A DNA stretch of 64,000 nt from Mumia sp. zg.B17. GTDB lineage: Bacteria; Actinomycetota; Actinomycetes; Propionibacteriales; Nocardioidaceae. The stretch is from positions 372,001-436,000 of the forward strand of contig NZ_JAHWCI010000006.1 in assembly GCF_019550915.1 (NCBI RefSeq), in the 5' to 3' direction. The translations under genes were made by a program, and so were the position numbers. A model generated the notes under the pieces. The model did not search any database. It saw only the letters and a program-made list of their open reading frames with translations, and was not told the origin of the DNA. Below are positions 51,592 to 60,591 of this stretch, one piece after another (position 1 is the stretch's first letter; each line of letters opens with the position of its first letter).

Positions 51592-51697
51592 AACACATCA
51601 GGGTCGTCGTCCGGGGGTGCAACGAGCCGTTGACCCCGTGGCAGGCTGAAGGCGTCCGCGGACTCCGTCCGGGAGCTGCGAGAACGAAGGAACGACG

Positions 51698-52573
51698 ATG
51701 ACCGAACCCACAGGAACGCCACCCTCCGTTGAAGAACCCGCGCCGTACGGCACCGCGTCCACGCCGCCGCCGGCAGCACGCAAACGCGTCCGCACCCACA
51801 CGCTCCAGCAGATGAAGGAGCGCGGTGAGAAGTGGGCGATGCTCACCGCCTACGACCAGTACGCCGCGGAGATCTTCGACGAGGCCGGCGTGCTCGTCCT
51901 GCTCGTCGGCGACTCGGCCGCCAACAACGTCTACGGGTACGAGTCCTCGCTGCCCGTCTCCGTCGACGAGCTGGTCCCGCTCGTGCGGGGTGTCACGCGT
52001 TCGGTGACGTACGCACACGTCGTCGCCGACCTGCCCTTCGGCAGTTATCAAGGATCGCCGGAGCAGGCCTACGACACCGCCGTCCGCTTCATGAAGGAGG
52101 GCCGTGCCCACAGCGTCAAGCTCGAGGGCGGGGCAGAGATGGCGCCGCAGATCCGGCGACTCACCCAAGGTGGCATCCCCGTGATGGCTCACATCGGCTT
52201 CACCCCGCAGTCGGAGCACTCGCTCGGCGGCTACCGCGTGCAAGGACGCGGTGACGCGGCCAAGAAGACGATCGACGACGCGCTCGCGGTCCAGGAGGCA
52301 GGCGCGTTCGCGGTGGTCATGGAGATGGTGCCGGGTGACGTCGCAACCGAGATCACCCAGCGTCTGACCATCCCCACGATCGGGATCGGAGCCGGCGTCG
52401 GCACCGACGCCCAGGTCCTGGTCTGGCAGGACATGATGGGGCTGCGCACTGGCAGGCTGCCACGGTTCGTGAAGACCTACGCCGACCTGCGGACGACGAT
52501 GCTCGTCGCCGCGCGCGCCTACGTCTCCGACGTGGAGGGCGCGGCGTTCCCCACCGACGAGCACACCTTCTGA
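51698..52573 (+). CDS. panB: 3-methyl-2-oxobutanoate hydroxymethyltransferase (pantothenate pathway)
   Basis: A 291-residue PanB TIM-barrel enzyme adding a hydroxymethyl group from methylene-THF to ketoisovalerate. After ~30 variable residues, motifs are [37 protein letters not shown] (metal-binding Asp), [44 protein letters not shown] and [15 protein letters not shown] with the catalytic Glu region. Final [22 protein letters not shown] is typical. panC/panD are not in the window. Confidence 0.96.
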   Translation: MTEPTGTPPSVEEPAPYGTASTPPPAARKRVRTHTLQQMKERGEKWAMLTAYDQYAAEIFDEAGVLVLLVGDSAANNVYGYESSLPVSVDELVPLVRGVTRSVTYAHVVADLPFGSYQGSPEQAYDTAVRFMKEGRAHSVKLEGGAEMAPQIRRLTQGGIPVMAHIGFTPQSEHSLGGYRVQGRGDAAKKTIDDALAVQEAGAFAVVMEMVPGDVATEITQRLTIPTIGIGAGVGTDAQVLVWQDMMGLRTGRLPRFVKTYADLRTTMLVAARAYVSDVEGAAFPTDEHTF

Positions 52574-52580
52574 GGCCGTC

Positions 52581-52596
52581 GCCGGGCGCGCCCGGC
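52581..52596. terminator. GC palindrome between panB and the thioesterase gene
   Basis: GCCGGGCGCGCCCGGC, a perfect 16-bp palindrome in the 36-bp gap between converging genes. It could act as a bidirectional terminator or simply form a cruciform; the stem lacks a separate loop. Confidence 0.5.
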
Positions 52597-52609
52597 GCGC
52601 GGGGGGCCG

Positions 52610-53416
52610 TCAGCCCAGTCGGATCCCCGCGAGCTGGGTCGCCTGCGCGACGAGCCGTCCGGTGCTGTCCCAGACGAACGTGGCCTCGTCGACCCTCTGG
52701 GCCGCGACGGTCTGGGCACGGTGCAGGATCGTGAGCGGACCCGGCGCGGGCAGCGCCCGCACGTAGACGGTCATCTCAAGCGTGGGCACCCAGCCCGTCG
52801 GCTCGATCTCGAACGTCGCGGGAGGGAATGCGTCGACGGCGTAGAGCAGCGAGACCGGGTCGAACGGCGCGTCGTCGAGGAACGACAGCCAGCCGCGCAG
52901 CTCCCCCGACCCGCTCGGACGACCGGCGGCGAAGCCCAGGGTCGCGGGGTCGAGGCGCAGGTCGACCTGCTCCATCACCGGCACCGGTACGCCGGTCGGG
53001 CTGGTGCCGGGCACCCGCACTCCCTCGTCACGGTCGCCGACCGGCCGGGGTGGCGCACCACGGTCCCAGTGGGCAGGGGCGCCGTCGGCGAGTCGCCCGA
53101 CCATGAGCACCGCCTCGACGCAGGCCTGGCCGTCCTGCCGCATCGTCGCTCGTACGTGGTCGGCGCTGCGACCCTTGCGCAGCACCACGGTCTCGATCTC
53201 GACCGGCCCGGCATCGGGCGAGTGGAGGAAGTGTGCCGACGACGTGATCACGTGCTCGTGCCCGACGCTCGCGACCGCTGCTCGCCCGAGCAGCGCGAGC
53301 AGGTAGCCGCCGTTGGGCTTGTCCGCGACCGCCCACTCGGGGTCGACCTCAGCCGCGAAGCCGTCGTCGGTCGGACGGACGGCGCTGACGTCGGTGAAGG
53401 GCCGGAGCGCAGGCAT
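52610..53416 (-). CDS. Thioesterase-family protein (TesB-like double hotdog)
   Basis: A 268-residue acyl-CoA thioesterase-like protein. The first hotdog shows PEWAVADKPNGGYLLALLGRAAV and SSAHFLHSPDAGPVEIETVVLRKGRSADHVRA. The second shows SLLYAVDAFPPATFEIE, PTLEMTVYVRALPAPGPL and VWDSTGRLVAQATQLAGI. The TLEMTVYVR and GRLVAQATQLAG signatures are common to the TesB-like 4HBT_3 group. Substrate acyl chain unknown. It converges on panB. Confidence 0.88.
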   Translation of the reverse strand: MPALRPFTDVSAVRPTDDGFAAEVDPEWAVADKPNGGYLLALLGRAAVASVGHEHVITSSAHFLHSPDAGPVEIETVVLRKGRSADHVRATMRQDGQACVEAVLMVGRLADGAPAHWDRGAPPRPVGDRDEGVRVPGTSPTGVPVPVMEQVDLRLDPATLGFAAGRPSGSGELRGWLSFLDDAPFDPVSLLYAVDAFPPATFEIEPTGWVPTLEMTVYVRALPAPGPLTILHRAQTVAAQRVDEATFVWDSTGRLVAQATQLAGIRLG

Positions 53417-53478
53417 GGGACTCCTCGGGTCGGCAGGATCCCATCATGACCCCGTCGACCGGCAGCCCGGTCACGAGG

Positions 53479-53685
53479 TCAGGTGGTGGACCGCCCGGGA
53501 CCGGGAGCATCGTCGTTCCACTCGGGATCGTTGTCCCACCGCTCGTTGCGCTCCTGCGCCAGCTCGAGCGCGTGCTCGGCCTCCTCGCGGGTGGAGTACG
53601 GGCCCAGGCGATCGATCGCCTTGCAGCCCTCCTCGCCCTCGACCGTGTGGTGCCTGATGCAGTAGTAGAACTTCGCGTCCGCCAT
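53479..53685 (-). CDS. Small conserved SPOR-like protein of unknown function
   Basis: A 68-residue acidic protein starting [23 protein letters not shown]. The ATG at 53685 is chosen over 53688 because GGAGGT would be too close to the latter. The [11 protein letters not shown]...[17 protein letters not shown] pattern resembles a SPOR-type 'sequence then helix' module and recurs in actinobacteria. No enzyme motif is visible. It diverges from map. Confidence 0.75.
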   Translation of the reverse strand: MADAKFYYCIRHHTVEGEEGCKAIDRLGPYSTREEAEHALELAQERNERWDNDPEWNDDAPGPGRSTT

Positions 53686-53764
53686 CATTGACCTCCTGCC
53701 CCCATCCTGCCCGAGCAGGACGAGGCTCGCCGAACGCCCCGGCGGTCCCGCCTACACTCGACGC

Positions 53765-54613
53765 GTGACCGTGCTGAGCCCCCACACCCTCTCCCCCCGT
53801 CGCAGCGTCCCCGCCTCGATCGAGGTGCCCGAGTACGTCGGCCGCAAGGCGCCCGCGCCGTACGAGGGCCCTGAGATCCGCAGCGCCGAGACGATCCGGG
53901 CGATGCGCTACGCGGGCCGGCTCGCCGCCCAGGCCCTGGACGCGGTCGAGGCAGCGATCGCGCCAGGTGTCACGACCGACGAGCTGGACGCCGTCGGCCA
54001 CGCCTTCCTCGTCGAGCACGGCGCGTACCCCTCGACGCTCGGCTACCGCGGCTACCCCAAGTCGCTGTGCACCAGCGTCAACGAGGTGATCTGCCACGGC
54101 ATCCCCGACGCCCGCCCGCTCGAGGACGGCGACATCGTCAACATCGACATCACCGCCTACGTCGGCGGGGTGCACGGCGACACCAACAAGACCTACCTCG
54201 TCGGCGACGTCGACGAGGAGTCGCGGCTCCTCGTCGAACGCACGGAAGAGGCGCTCATGCGCGCCATCCGGGCGGTGAAGCCCGGACGTCGCATCAACGT
54301 TGTCGGCCGTGTCATCGAGTCCTACGCCAAGCGCTTCGGCTACGGAGTCGTCCGCGACTTCACCGGGCACGGCGTCGGTCCGGCCTTCCACGACGGACTG
54401 ATCGTGCCGCACTACGACGACCCGGGACACGACACCGTGATCAAGACCGGGATGACCTTCACGATCGAGCCGATGCTCACCCTCGGCACCATCGACTGGG
54501 ACCTGTGGGACGACGGCTGGACGGCGACGACCAAGGACCGGTCACGCACGGCGCAGTTCGAGCACACGCTCCTGGTGACCGACTCGGGCGCGGAGATCCT
54601 GACGCTGCCGTGA
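53765..54613 (+). CDS. map: Type I methionine aminopeptidase
   Basis: A 282-residue pita-bread metalloprotease from GTG 53765. Metal ligands and motifs: [66 protein letters not shown] and the last [10 protein letters not shown]. The ~40-residue N-terminal extension is of the actinobacterial MapB type and holds a possible SH3-binding-like proline stretch. It removes initiator Met from nascent proteins. Confidence 0.96.
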   Translation: MTVLSPHTLSPRRSVPASIEVPEYVGRKAPAPYEGPEIRSAETIRAMRYAGRLAAQALDAVEAAIAPGVTTDELDAVGHAFLVEHGAYPSTLGYRGYPKSLCTSVNEVICHGIPDARPLEDGDIVNIDITAYVGGVHGDTNKTYLVGDVDEESRLLVERTEEALMRAIRAVKPGRRINVVGRVIESYAKRFGYGVVRDFTGHGVGPAFHDGLIVPHYDDPGHDTVIKTGMTFTIEPMLTLGTIDWDLWDDGWTATTKDRSRTAQFEHTLLVTDSGAEILTLP

Positions 54614-54690
54614 CCGGGGTCAGAGTGATCTACGACGCACTGTCGTAGGGACCGTGGGATGCTGCCGCACCACCAGGTACGGTCGGTGCC

Positions 54691-55032
54691 GTGACCGCAC
54701 TCGCCACACCCCCGCAGACCCACGCCCGCACCCGGACCGCCTTCCGCGTGGTCGCCTTCGCCGAGGCGGTGTCGTGGGCCGGCCTGCTGATCGGGATGTT
54801 CTTCAAGTGGGTCCTCGAGACCACCGAGCTGGGCGTCAAGATCTTCGGTCCCATCCACGGCGGCATCTTCGTGGCGTACGTCCTCATGTGCCTCGTCGCG
54901 TGGCGCGCGTTCGGCTGGTCGTTCAAGGTGACGATCGCCGCGCTGGCGTCCGCCGTACCGCCGTTCTTCACCGTGGTCTTCGAGAGGTGGGCGGATCGCC
55001 GCGGCCTCCTCGGCCGCGCCGTCGGTCGCTAA
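54691..55032 (+). CDS. DUF3817 integral membrane protein
   Basis: A 113-residue protein from GTG 54691 with three TMs: FRVVAFAEAVSWAGLLIGMFF, IFGPIHGGIFVAYVLMCLVAW and FKVTIAALASAVPPFFTVVF. The KWVLETTELGVKIFGPIHGGIF line is typical of DUF3817, an uncharacterised actinobacterial and firmicute family. It converges on rnpB, its stop lying only 3 bp from the RNA's 3' end. Confidence 0.88.
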   Translation: MTALATPPQTHARTRTAFRVVAFAEAVSWAGLLIGMFFKWVLETTELGVKIFGPIHGGIFVAYVLMCLVAWRAFGWSFKVTIAALASAVPPFFTVVFERWADRRGLLGRAVGR

Positions 55033-55034
55033 GG

Positions 55035-55440
55035 GCGGATGAGCCGGCCTGTAGGCCGGATTCTGTCAGGGCGTCTCCGCCCCGGCGACCATCTCTCTCG
55101 GCGTCGCGTCACCACGACGCTCCAGCGACCTACCCGCAGGCTCGGCGAGCAGCGTCAGCGCCTGCGCGGACCCGAAGGTCCTTCTTGGTCTTGCTCCCGA
55201 TGGGGTTTACCTAGCCGCCCCGGTCACCCGAGGCGCTGGTGGGCTCTTACCCCACCCTTTCACCCTTACCCGCACCTCACGCGTCGCGTGAGGCCGCTGG
55301 CGGTCTGCTCTCTGTGGCACTGTCCCGCACGTCGCCGTGGGTGGGCGTTACCCACCATCGTGCTCTGTGGAGTCCGGACCTTCCTCGGCGCCCTCGGTGC
55401 GAGACCGACGACGACGCGGCCGCCCGGCCGACTCATCCGC
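55035..55440 (-). ncRNA. rnpB: RNase P RNA (type A)
   Basis: The minus strand reads GCGGATGAGT at the 5' end, GAGGAAGGTCCGGACTCCA (the conserved CR-I region), then AGGGTGAAAGGGTGGGGTAA and, at the 3' end, GACAGAATCCGGCCTACAGG followed by CCGGCTCATCCGC. The two ends pair as helix P1. Length (~405 nt) and these signatures identify bacterial type A RNase P RNA, which matures tRNA 5' ends. Confidence 0.96.
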
Positions 55441-55514
55441 AGCAGCCACAGTAGCCGACATCACCCTCCCCGGTCTGGCCGCATCCCCCCGCCCGCCGTA
55501 CGCTGGGTGGAGCG

Positions 55515-55610
55515 AAAGGGAGTAGTCCCCAACATCCGTGTCGACACACTGACCTCCGGGTCCGGTACGGACGGCGTCGCCTCGCGCGGCGCGGACGAGA
55601 CTTTCGGCCA
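55515..55610 (+). ncRNA. yybP-ykoY (Mn2+) riboswitch aptamer
   Basis: AAAGGGAGTAGTCCCC, then GTCGACACACTGACCTCCGG, a variable stem, and GAGACTTTCGGCCAGC match the yybP-ykoY aptamer as it appears before actinobacterial TMEM165-type genes. The aptamer binds Mn2+ in the loop docking region. It lies between rnpB and the transporter gene. End points are approximate. Confidence 0.85.
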
Positions 55611-55632
55611 GCGACACGACCCTATGGACGTG

Positions 55633-55680
55633 CCTGGTCGAAGGGACTCCCTCGAGGCTCCTCGACCAGGTGCCGAGGAG
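55633..55680 (+). promoter_or_regulatory. Riboswitch expression platform with anti-SD switch
   Basis: CCTGGTCGA (55633-55641) pairs perfectly with TCGACCAGG (55662-55670). The overlapping CTCCTCG (55658-55664) can instead pair with CGAGGAG (55674-55680), the ribosome site of the transporter gene. The two pairings exclude each other, so translation control is likely. Confidence 0.7.
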
Positions 55681-55688
55681 CCCTTCTC

Positions 55689-56270
55689 ATGCTGTACGCG
55701 TTCTTGCTGAGCACCGCGGTCATCTTCGTGGCCGAGCTCGGCGACAAGAGCCAGCTGATGGCGATGACGTTCGCCACCCGCTACCGACCCCGCGACGTGC
55801 TGATCGGCATCACGGTCGCCACCGCGGTCGTCCACCTCCTCTCGGTGGGCATCGGGTTCTGGGTCGGTGAGGCGTTCGCGGATGCGCAGCAGTGGATCAC
55901 CCTCGCCGCCGGTCTGGCGTTCCTCTTCTTCGCCGCCTGGACCCTGCGCGGCGACGAGCTCAGCGCCGACGAGCGGGAGAAGGCCACCCGCAGCAGCGGG
56001 TCCGCGGTGTGGGCCGTCGGCGGGGCGTTCTTCCTCGCCGAGCTCGGTGACAAGACGATGCTCGCGACCATCACGCTCGCCACGCAGGAGGACTGGTTCG
56101 GCACGTGGGTCGGCAGCACGGTGGGCATGGTCGCCGCCGACGCGCTCGCGATCCTGCTCGGCGCCTGGATCGGCAAGCAGCTGCCGGAGAAGGCCATCCG
56201 CTACGGCGCGTCGGCGTTGTTCGCGGTCTTCGGGCTGTGGCTCGTCGCGGAAGGCGCCGGCCGGCTCTGA
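55689..56270 (+). CDS. TMEM165/GDT1-family (UPF0016) Mn2+/Ca2+ exporter
   Basis: A 193-residue six-TM protein with the two family signatures, FVAELGDKSQLMAMTFATRY and FFLAELGDKTMLATITLAT, each giving an ExGDK ion-binding motif. The loop between halves is short and charged (SADEREKATRSS). Members export Mn2+ or Ca2+ using a cation gradient. The yybP-ykoY riboswitch upstream points to manganese export. GAGGAG precedes the ATG by 8 nt. Confidence 0.93.
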   Translation: MLYAFLLSTAVIFVAELGDKSQLMAMTFATRYRPRDVLIGITVATAVVHLLSVGIGFWVGEAFADAQQWITLAAGLAFLFFAAWTLRGDELSADEREKATRSSGSAVWAVGGAFFLAELGDKTMLATITLATQEDWFGTWVGSTVGMVAADALAILLGAWIGKQLPEKAIRYGASALFAVFGLWLVAEGAGRL

Positions 56271-56289
56271 GGCAGCCCACGGGTTCCTG

Positions 56290-57732
56290 TCACGGCCCGT
56301 CCCACCGGAAGCGTACGGAGCGCGCGTCGACGTCGGCCCGCGCCAAGGTCAGCCGTACGGGCTCACCCAGGGGCAGCGGCACGTCCGCCGCGACCGGAGC
56401 CTCGACCGCAGGGTCGTCGAGGAGGGCCGTCCCGCGAGTCGGATCCTTGTCGTCGGCGTCGATCACCGTGCCGGTGAACGTGCGTCCGACGGCGTCGGCC
56501 AGCACGACGGCCTCCACCAGGTCGAGCACCGCTCGGTCGAACGACGAGGCGACGCGGCCGGTCCCCGCCATCACCGCGGGCAGCCTCGGAAGCCCGGCCC
56601 GTACCCACTCGGGCACGTCCACGCCCGCACTGACCGCGAGGCACACCTCGCTCACGTAGCGGTCCGCGAGCCGCCGCAGCGGCGCCGTCGCGTGGGCGTA
56701 CGGCGCCGCGATCGCGCTGTGCTCGGCGTAGTCCGGCGGCGCCCCGTCGAACGCGGCGTAGTCCGCCCCGCGCAGCAGGCCCGTGCACGCCTCGAGCATC
56801 GCGACGTGCCGGGGGTTCGCCGGATCGAGGGTCCGGACGAAGTCGGGGTACGACATCGCCTCGGGCCACGGGACCTCGAGCCCACGCGCCGCCCTCTTCA
56901 ACCGCCCGACCGCTCGCTCGTCCGCGGGCGGCAGCGTGCGCACCAGCCCGACTCCCGCCTCCAGCATGAGACCGGCCGCCGCCATCCCGGTGAGAAGCGA
57001 GATCTGCTCGTTCCACCCCTCCGCCGGCACCGGCTCGCGGAACGTCAAGGACCACGAGCCGTCCTCCGCGCGATCGATCTCCTGCGAGGGCAACGGGAGG
57101 CTCACACCGCCCCGTTCGGCCTCCAGCGCCTGTCGCCGCTCCCCCACCTCACGCAGCAGCGTCAGCGTCTCCGGGCCTGAACCGGCCACCACCTGGGCCT
57201 GCACACCCTCGTAGTCGAGCCGGGCCGTGCTGCGGACCCGTGCGCGCGTCACCGCGACGCCGACCTGACGGCCCGCGGCGTCGAGGTCGATCGACCAGAG
57301 CACGGCGGGACGCACGACGTCGGGAAGCAGGCTCGCAGCATCCTCGGACAGCACCGCAGGGTGGAGCGGGATCCGTCGCGTCGGGGCGTACAACGTCTGG
57401 CCGCGCCGGTGCGCCTCCTCGTCGACCGCACCGCCGGGGACGACGTACGAGGCGACGTCGGCGATCGCGTAGTGCACGGTCCACCCCTCCCCGCGACGCT
57501 CGATGAACATCGCCTGGTCGAGGTCGCGGGCCCCGGGTGGGTCGATGGTGAGGAGCGGCAGGTCGGTCCGGTCGAGGTCGGGGAGCTGGACCCTGGCCGC
57601 CGAGGTCGCTGCCTCCTCCAGGACCGCGGGCGGGAACGCCGCATCGATCCCCAGCTCCTGCGCGACCGCGTCGATGCGGCTCTCGAGGGCGGGCACGGCG
57701 GACGGGTCGACCGAGTAGTACGCACGGGTCAT
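56290..57732 (-). CDS. RNB-domain exoribonuclease (RNase II/R family, short form)
   Basis: A 480-residue RNB protein with catalytic motifs TIDPPGARDLDQAMFIER (metal-binding Asp residues), VHYAIADVASYV, RRGQTLYAPTRRIPLHP and, late, YAHATAPLRRLADRYVSE. Cold-shock and S1 modules of full RNase II/R are largely missing at both ends, as in the common actinobacterial short form. It should degrade RNA from the 3' end. Divergent from yaaA. Confidence 0.93.
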   Translation of the reverse strand: MTRAYYSVDPSAVPALESRIDAVAQELGIDAAFPPAVLEEAATSAARVQLPDLDRTDLPLLTIDPPGARDLDQAMFIERRGEGWTVHYAIADVASYVVPGGAVDEEAHRRGQTLYAPTRRIPLHPAVLSEDAASLLPDVVRPAVLWSIDLDAAGRQVGVAVTRARVRSTARLDYEGVQAQVVAGSGPETLTLLREVGERRQALEAERGGVSLPLPSQEIDRAEDGSWSLTFREPVPAEGWNEQISLLTGMAAAGLMLEAGVGLVRTLPPADERAVGRLKRAARGLEVPWPEAMSYPDFVRTLDPANPRHVAMLEACTGLLRGADYAAFDGAPPDYAEHSAIAAPYAHATAPLRRLADRYVSEVCLAVSAGVDVPEWVRAGLPRLPAVMAGTGRVASSFDRAVLDLVEAVVLADAVGRTFTGTVIDADDKDPTRGTALLDDPAVEAPVAADVPLPLGEPVRLTLARADVDARSVRFRWDGP

Positions 57733-57809
57733 GCCGCCACCCTAGAGAGCGGTCGATCCCCGCGCGGGCCGACGCGATCGGTCCGATGCCCTCTCCGTAG
57801 GATCAGTGG

Positions 57810-58571
57810 GTGCTGGTCCTCCTCCCGCCGTCCGAAGGCAAGTCCGTCCCCCGGCGGGGTCGCCCGCTCGATCTCTCCACGCTGTCCTTCCCGACGCTGA
57901 CGCCGACCCGTCGCCGGATCGCGGACACGCTCGTGGACCTGTGCACCCGGGACCCTGCCCGCGCGGCTGCGGTCCTCGGGCTCGGCCCGACCCAGGCCGA
58001 CGCGCTCGCCCGCGACGCGAGCCTCTGGACCGAGCCGACCGCGCGGGCCGACTCGGTCTACGACGGCGTGCTGTACGCCGCGCTCGACCTCGGCACGCTG
58101 GACCCCGCCGCACGACGACGGGCCAGCCGGAGCCTGGCCTTCGCCAGCGCCCTCTTCGGGCTCGTCCGTCCGACGGACCGCATCCCGGCCTACCGGCTGT
58201 CGGGCAACGTGACGCTGCCCGGGCTGGGCACCATCGCGAGCCAGTGGCGCGACGAGCTCGGCCCGGTGGTCGCGGACACGCTCGGCTCCGGTCTGCTGAT
58301 CGACCTCCGGTCCTCGACGTACGCCGCGCTCTGGCGACCCGACGGACCGAAGGACCGGGTCGCGACCGTCCGTGTCCTGCACGAGTCGAACGGTCGTCGG
58401 AGCGTCGTCAGCCACTTCAACAAGGCCACCAAGGGCAGGATCGTCCGGGCGCTCCTGCGCGAGGGCGCGTCACCGGCGACGGTGTCCGCGCTCGCCGCCG
58501 ACCTGCGCGACCTCGGCTGGACCGTCGAGCAGCACGCGGGCCGCCTGGACGTCGTCGTGACCGAGGTCTGA
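57810..58571 (+). CDS. yaaA: YaaA-family peroxide-stress protein
   Basis: A 253-residue YaaA (DUF328) protein from GTG 57810. Signatures: LVLLPPSEGKS at the start, SVYDGVLYAALDLGTL, LRPTD-like LVRPTDRIPAYRLSGNV, LIDLRSSTYAALW, and SHFNKATKGRIVRAL near the end. E. coli YaaA lowers intracellular iron damage during peroxide stress; the fold binds DNA in vitro. No iron gene is adjacent here. Confidence 0.93.
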   Translation: MLVLLPPSEGKSVPRRGRPLDLSTLSFPTLTPTRRRIADTLVDLCTRDPARAAAVLGLGPTQADALARDASLWTEPTARADSVYDGVLYAALDLGTLDPAARRRASRSLAFASALFGLVRPTDRIPAYRLSGNVTLPGLGTIASQWRDELGPVVADTLGSGLLIDLRSSTYAALWRPDGPKDRVATVRVLHESNGRRSVVSHFNKATKGRIVRALLREGASPATVSALAADLRDLGWTVEQHAGRLDVVVTEV

Positions 58572-58584
58572 CCCCCCCGCTCCG

Positions 58585-58652
58585 TCCGCGCTGTGTGCAG
58601 TACGTCAAGGAATCCGGTACGCAATTCCTTGACGTACTGCACACAGCGCGGA
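58585..58652. terminator. 29-bp perfect inverted repeat (bidirectional terminator or mobile palindrome)
   Basis: Left arm 58585-58613, loop 10 nt, right arm 58624-58652, every base paired. The arm holds GTGTGCAGTACGTCAAGG. It lies between converging yaaA and the RNase H/CobC gene. A stem this long and perfect is stronger than needed for termination, suggesting a repeated palindromic element. I did not see a second copy in the window. Confidence 0.8.
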
Positions 58653-58702
58653 GGGGACGGCCTGTCGGGGAGGGGAGGGACGGCCAGCCGGGGGCGGGAC
58701 GG

Positions 58703-59851
58703 TCAGACGGGGACGACGTCGTACGCGCGCAGGGTCGAGATGCCGTCCGGCCAGACCCGCACCGTGCTCACCGACGCGGGCTGCAGCTCGAGCCGGTGGA
58801 TGACCGGCATCGGTGCGTCGAGCGCCAGCCTCACGAACATCTTGATCGGCGTCACGTGGCTCACGAGCACGACGTGCTTGCCGCCGTACGACGCCACGAG
58901 CCGCCGCTGCAAGCGCTGGACGCGCGCGAACACGTCGTCGTACGACTCACCGCCCGGCGGCGCCACGGCCGTCGAGGCGAGCCACGCGTCGAGGGCCTCC
59001 GGGTCGCGCTCCCGGACCTGCGCGAACGTCAGGCCGTCCCACGCGCCGAACGACGCCTCGACCAGTCCGGGCTCCACGACGACCTCGACGCCGAGGTCGT
59101 TCGCCAGCACCTCGGCGGTCTCGCGGCAGCGACGCAGCGGCGAGCTCACGACGACGTCGACGGCCTCGGCGTCGGCACGGGAGACGTACGCCGCCGCACG
59201 GTGGACCTGGGCGCGGCCGACGTCGTTCAGGCCGGGGTCAGCGCCGTCGGACCCGGAGAAGACCTTCGCGAGCGTGCTGTCGGTGGCGCCGTGGCGGACC
59301 AGCGTCAACGTGGTCGGCGGGTCGGCCAGCGGATCGCGCCACCCGACCATCGGGTTGCGTGACCCGGCCGGGGCAGCGGTCGCCGTCGCCCCGGGGGCCT
59401 GGGGGGCCGGGTCTGCCGCTCGGCGCCGTTTGGGCTTGCCGGCCGCCTCGTCGAGCGCGTCGTTGAGGATCGCGTCCGCAGCCTTGTTGCGCTCGCGCGG
59501 CACCCACGTCCACTCGACGCCGAACGGGGCGAGCTGCTGGGCCCGCAGGGCGAGCGGCTTCATGTCGGGATGCTTGACCCGCCACCGGCCCGCCATCTGC
59601 TCGATCACGAGCTTGGAGTCCATCCGGACCTCGACCTCGGCCTCCGGGGCGTGCTCGGCGAGGAGCTCGAGGCCGGCGATGAGCCCGCTGTACTCGGCGA
59701 CGTTGTTGGTCGCGATCCCGATCGTCTCCGCCCGCTGGGCGATGACCGCCCCGGTGTCGGCATCACGGAGGACCGCACCGTACGCCGCGGGGCCAGGGTT
59801 GCCGCGCGAGCCCCCGTCGGCCTCGATGACGACGCGACGCGGCACCGTCAC
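58703..59851 (-). CDS. Bifunctional RNase HI / acid phosphatase (CobC-like) fusion
   Basis: A 382-residue fusion starting at GTG 59851, overlapping the zinc-ribbon stop (GTGA). Residues ~1-130 are RNase HI: VVIEADGGSRGNPGPAAYG, NVAEYSGLIAGL, RMDSKLVIEQMAG and WVPRERNKAADA. After a Pro/Ala linker, residues ~175-382 are a histidine-phosphatase: TLVRHGATDSTL, SSPLRRCRETAE, EASFGAWDGLTFAQVRERDP and LVSHVTPIKMF. Same fusion as M. tuberculosis Rv2228c. Removes RNA-DNA hybrids; the phosphatase may act on alpha-ribazole phosphate. Confidence 0.95.
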   Translation of the reverse strand: MTVPRRVVIEADGGSRGNPGPAAYGAVLRDADTGAVIAQRAETIGIATNNVAEYSGLIAGLELLAEHAPEAEVEVRMDSKLVIEQMAGRWRVKHPDMKPLALRAQQLAPFGVEWTWVPRERNKAADAILNDALDEAAGKPKRRRAADPAPQAPGATATAAPAGSRNPMVGWRDPLADPPTTLTLVRHGATDSTLAKVFSGSDGADPGLNDVGRAQVHRAAAYVSRADAEAVDVVVSSPLRRCRETAEVLANDLGVEVVVEPGLVEASFGAWDGLTFAQVRERDPEALDAWLASTAVAPPGGESYDDVFARVQRLQRRLVASYGGKHVVLVSHVTPIKMFVRLALDAPMPVIHRLELQPASVSTVRVWPDGISTLRAYDVVPV

Positions 59852-60591
59852 AGGCCGGACTCGCCGGTCCGGACGAGGATCCGGTTGCACTCCGGGCAGC
59901 GCAGCACGACGTCGCTCGGCGTGGCGGCGATCTCGCGAAGGTCGGCACCGTTGATCTCGAGCCGGCAGCCCTCGCACCGCTTGTGGCGCAGGGCCGCGGC
60001 TCCGACGCCGCCGTGGGTGTCGCGGATCTTGTCGTAGAGCGCGAGCAACGGGTCGGAGACACGTCCGACCGTCTGGCCGCGCTCGGCACGCAGCGCCTCC
60101 GCCGCCGCGTCGAGGTCGGCTGTCGACTCCTGGAGAGCACCGAGCTCGTCGGCGATCCGTGCCTCGATCGAGGCCAGCTCTCCGGTTGCCGCGGCCAGCT
60201 CGTTCTGGGCCGCCTCGAGCTCCTCCATCACCTCGAGCTCGTCGTCCTCGAGCGAGCCGATGCGCCGGTCGAGCGCGACGATCTCGTCCTGGAGCCGCTG
60301 CAGGTCCTTGGGGCTGCCGACCTGACCCGAGTCGAGCCGGGTCTGGTCGCGGTCGCGCCGTGCCCGGACGTTGGCGACCTCGCGGTCGGCCTTGGCCTGG
60401 TCGGCCGTGAGGTCCGACACCCTGGTCTGCGCCTGGACGCTGCGCGCGTGGACCGTCTCGCGCTCCCGGCGCAGCTGCTCGAGCGTCGCGACCTGGGGCA
60501 GGGTCTTGCGGCGGTGGGCGAGCCGTGCGAGCTGCGAGTCCAGACTCTGGACGTCGAGCAGGGCAAGCTGGTCGAACGGGTCAGCCTTCAG
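59848..60591 (-). CDS. C4-type zinc-ribbon coiled-coil protein (Rv2229c-like), probable CTG start
   Basis: About 247 residues: a long coiled coil (LARLAHRRKTLPQVATLEQL, then Glu/Arg/Ala repeats to ~195) and a C-terminal zinc ribbon CEGCRLEINGADLREI with LRCPECNRIL. The family usually begins M/V-KADPFDQL; here the codon before KADP is CTG at 60591, 6 nt after GAGGAG, and no ATG/GTG fits in frame nearby. Orthologues sit between RNase H/CobC and Nif3, as here. Its molecular role is not settled. Confidence 0.88.
   Translation of the reverse strand: MKADPFDQLALLDVQSLDSQLARLAHRRKTLPQVATLEQLRRERETVHARSVQAQTRVSDLTADQAKADREVANVRARRDRDQTRLDSGQVGSPKDLQRLQDEIVALDRRIGSLEDDELEVMEELEAAQNELAAATGELASIEARIADELGALQESTADLDAAAEALRAERGQTVGRVSDPLLALYDKIRDTHGGVGAAALRHKRCEGCRLEINGADLREIAATPSDVVLRCPECNRILVRTGESGL

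Noticed and set aside
58585-58652. Inverted repeat as ends of an insertion sequence
   Set aside because: Only 10 bp lie between the arms, no transposase frame and no target duplication were seen.
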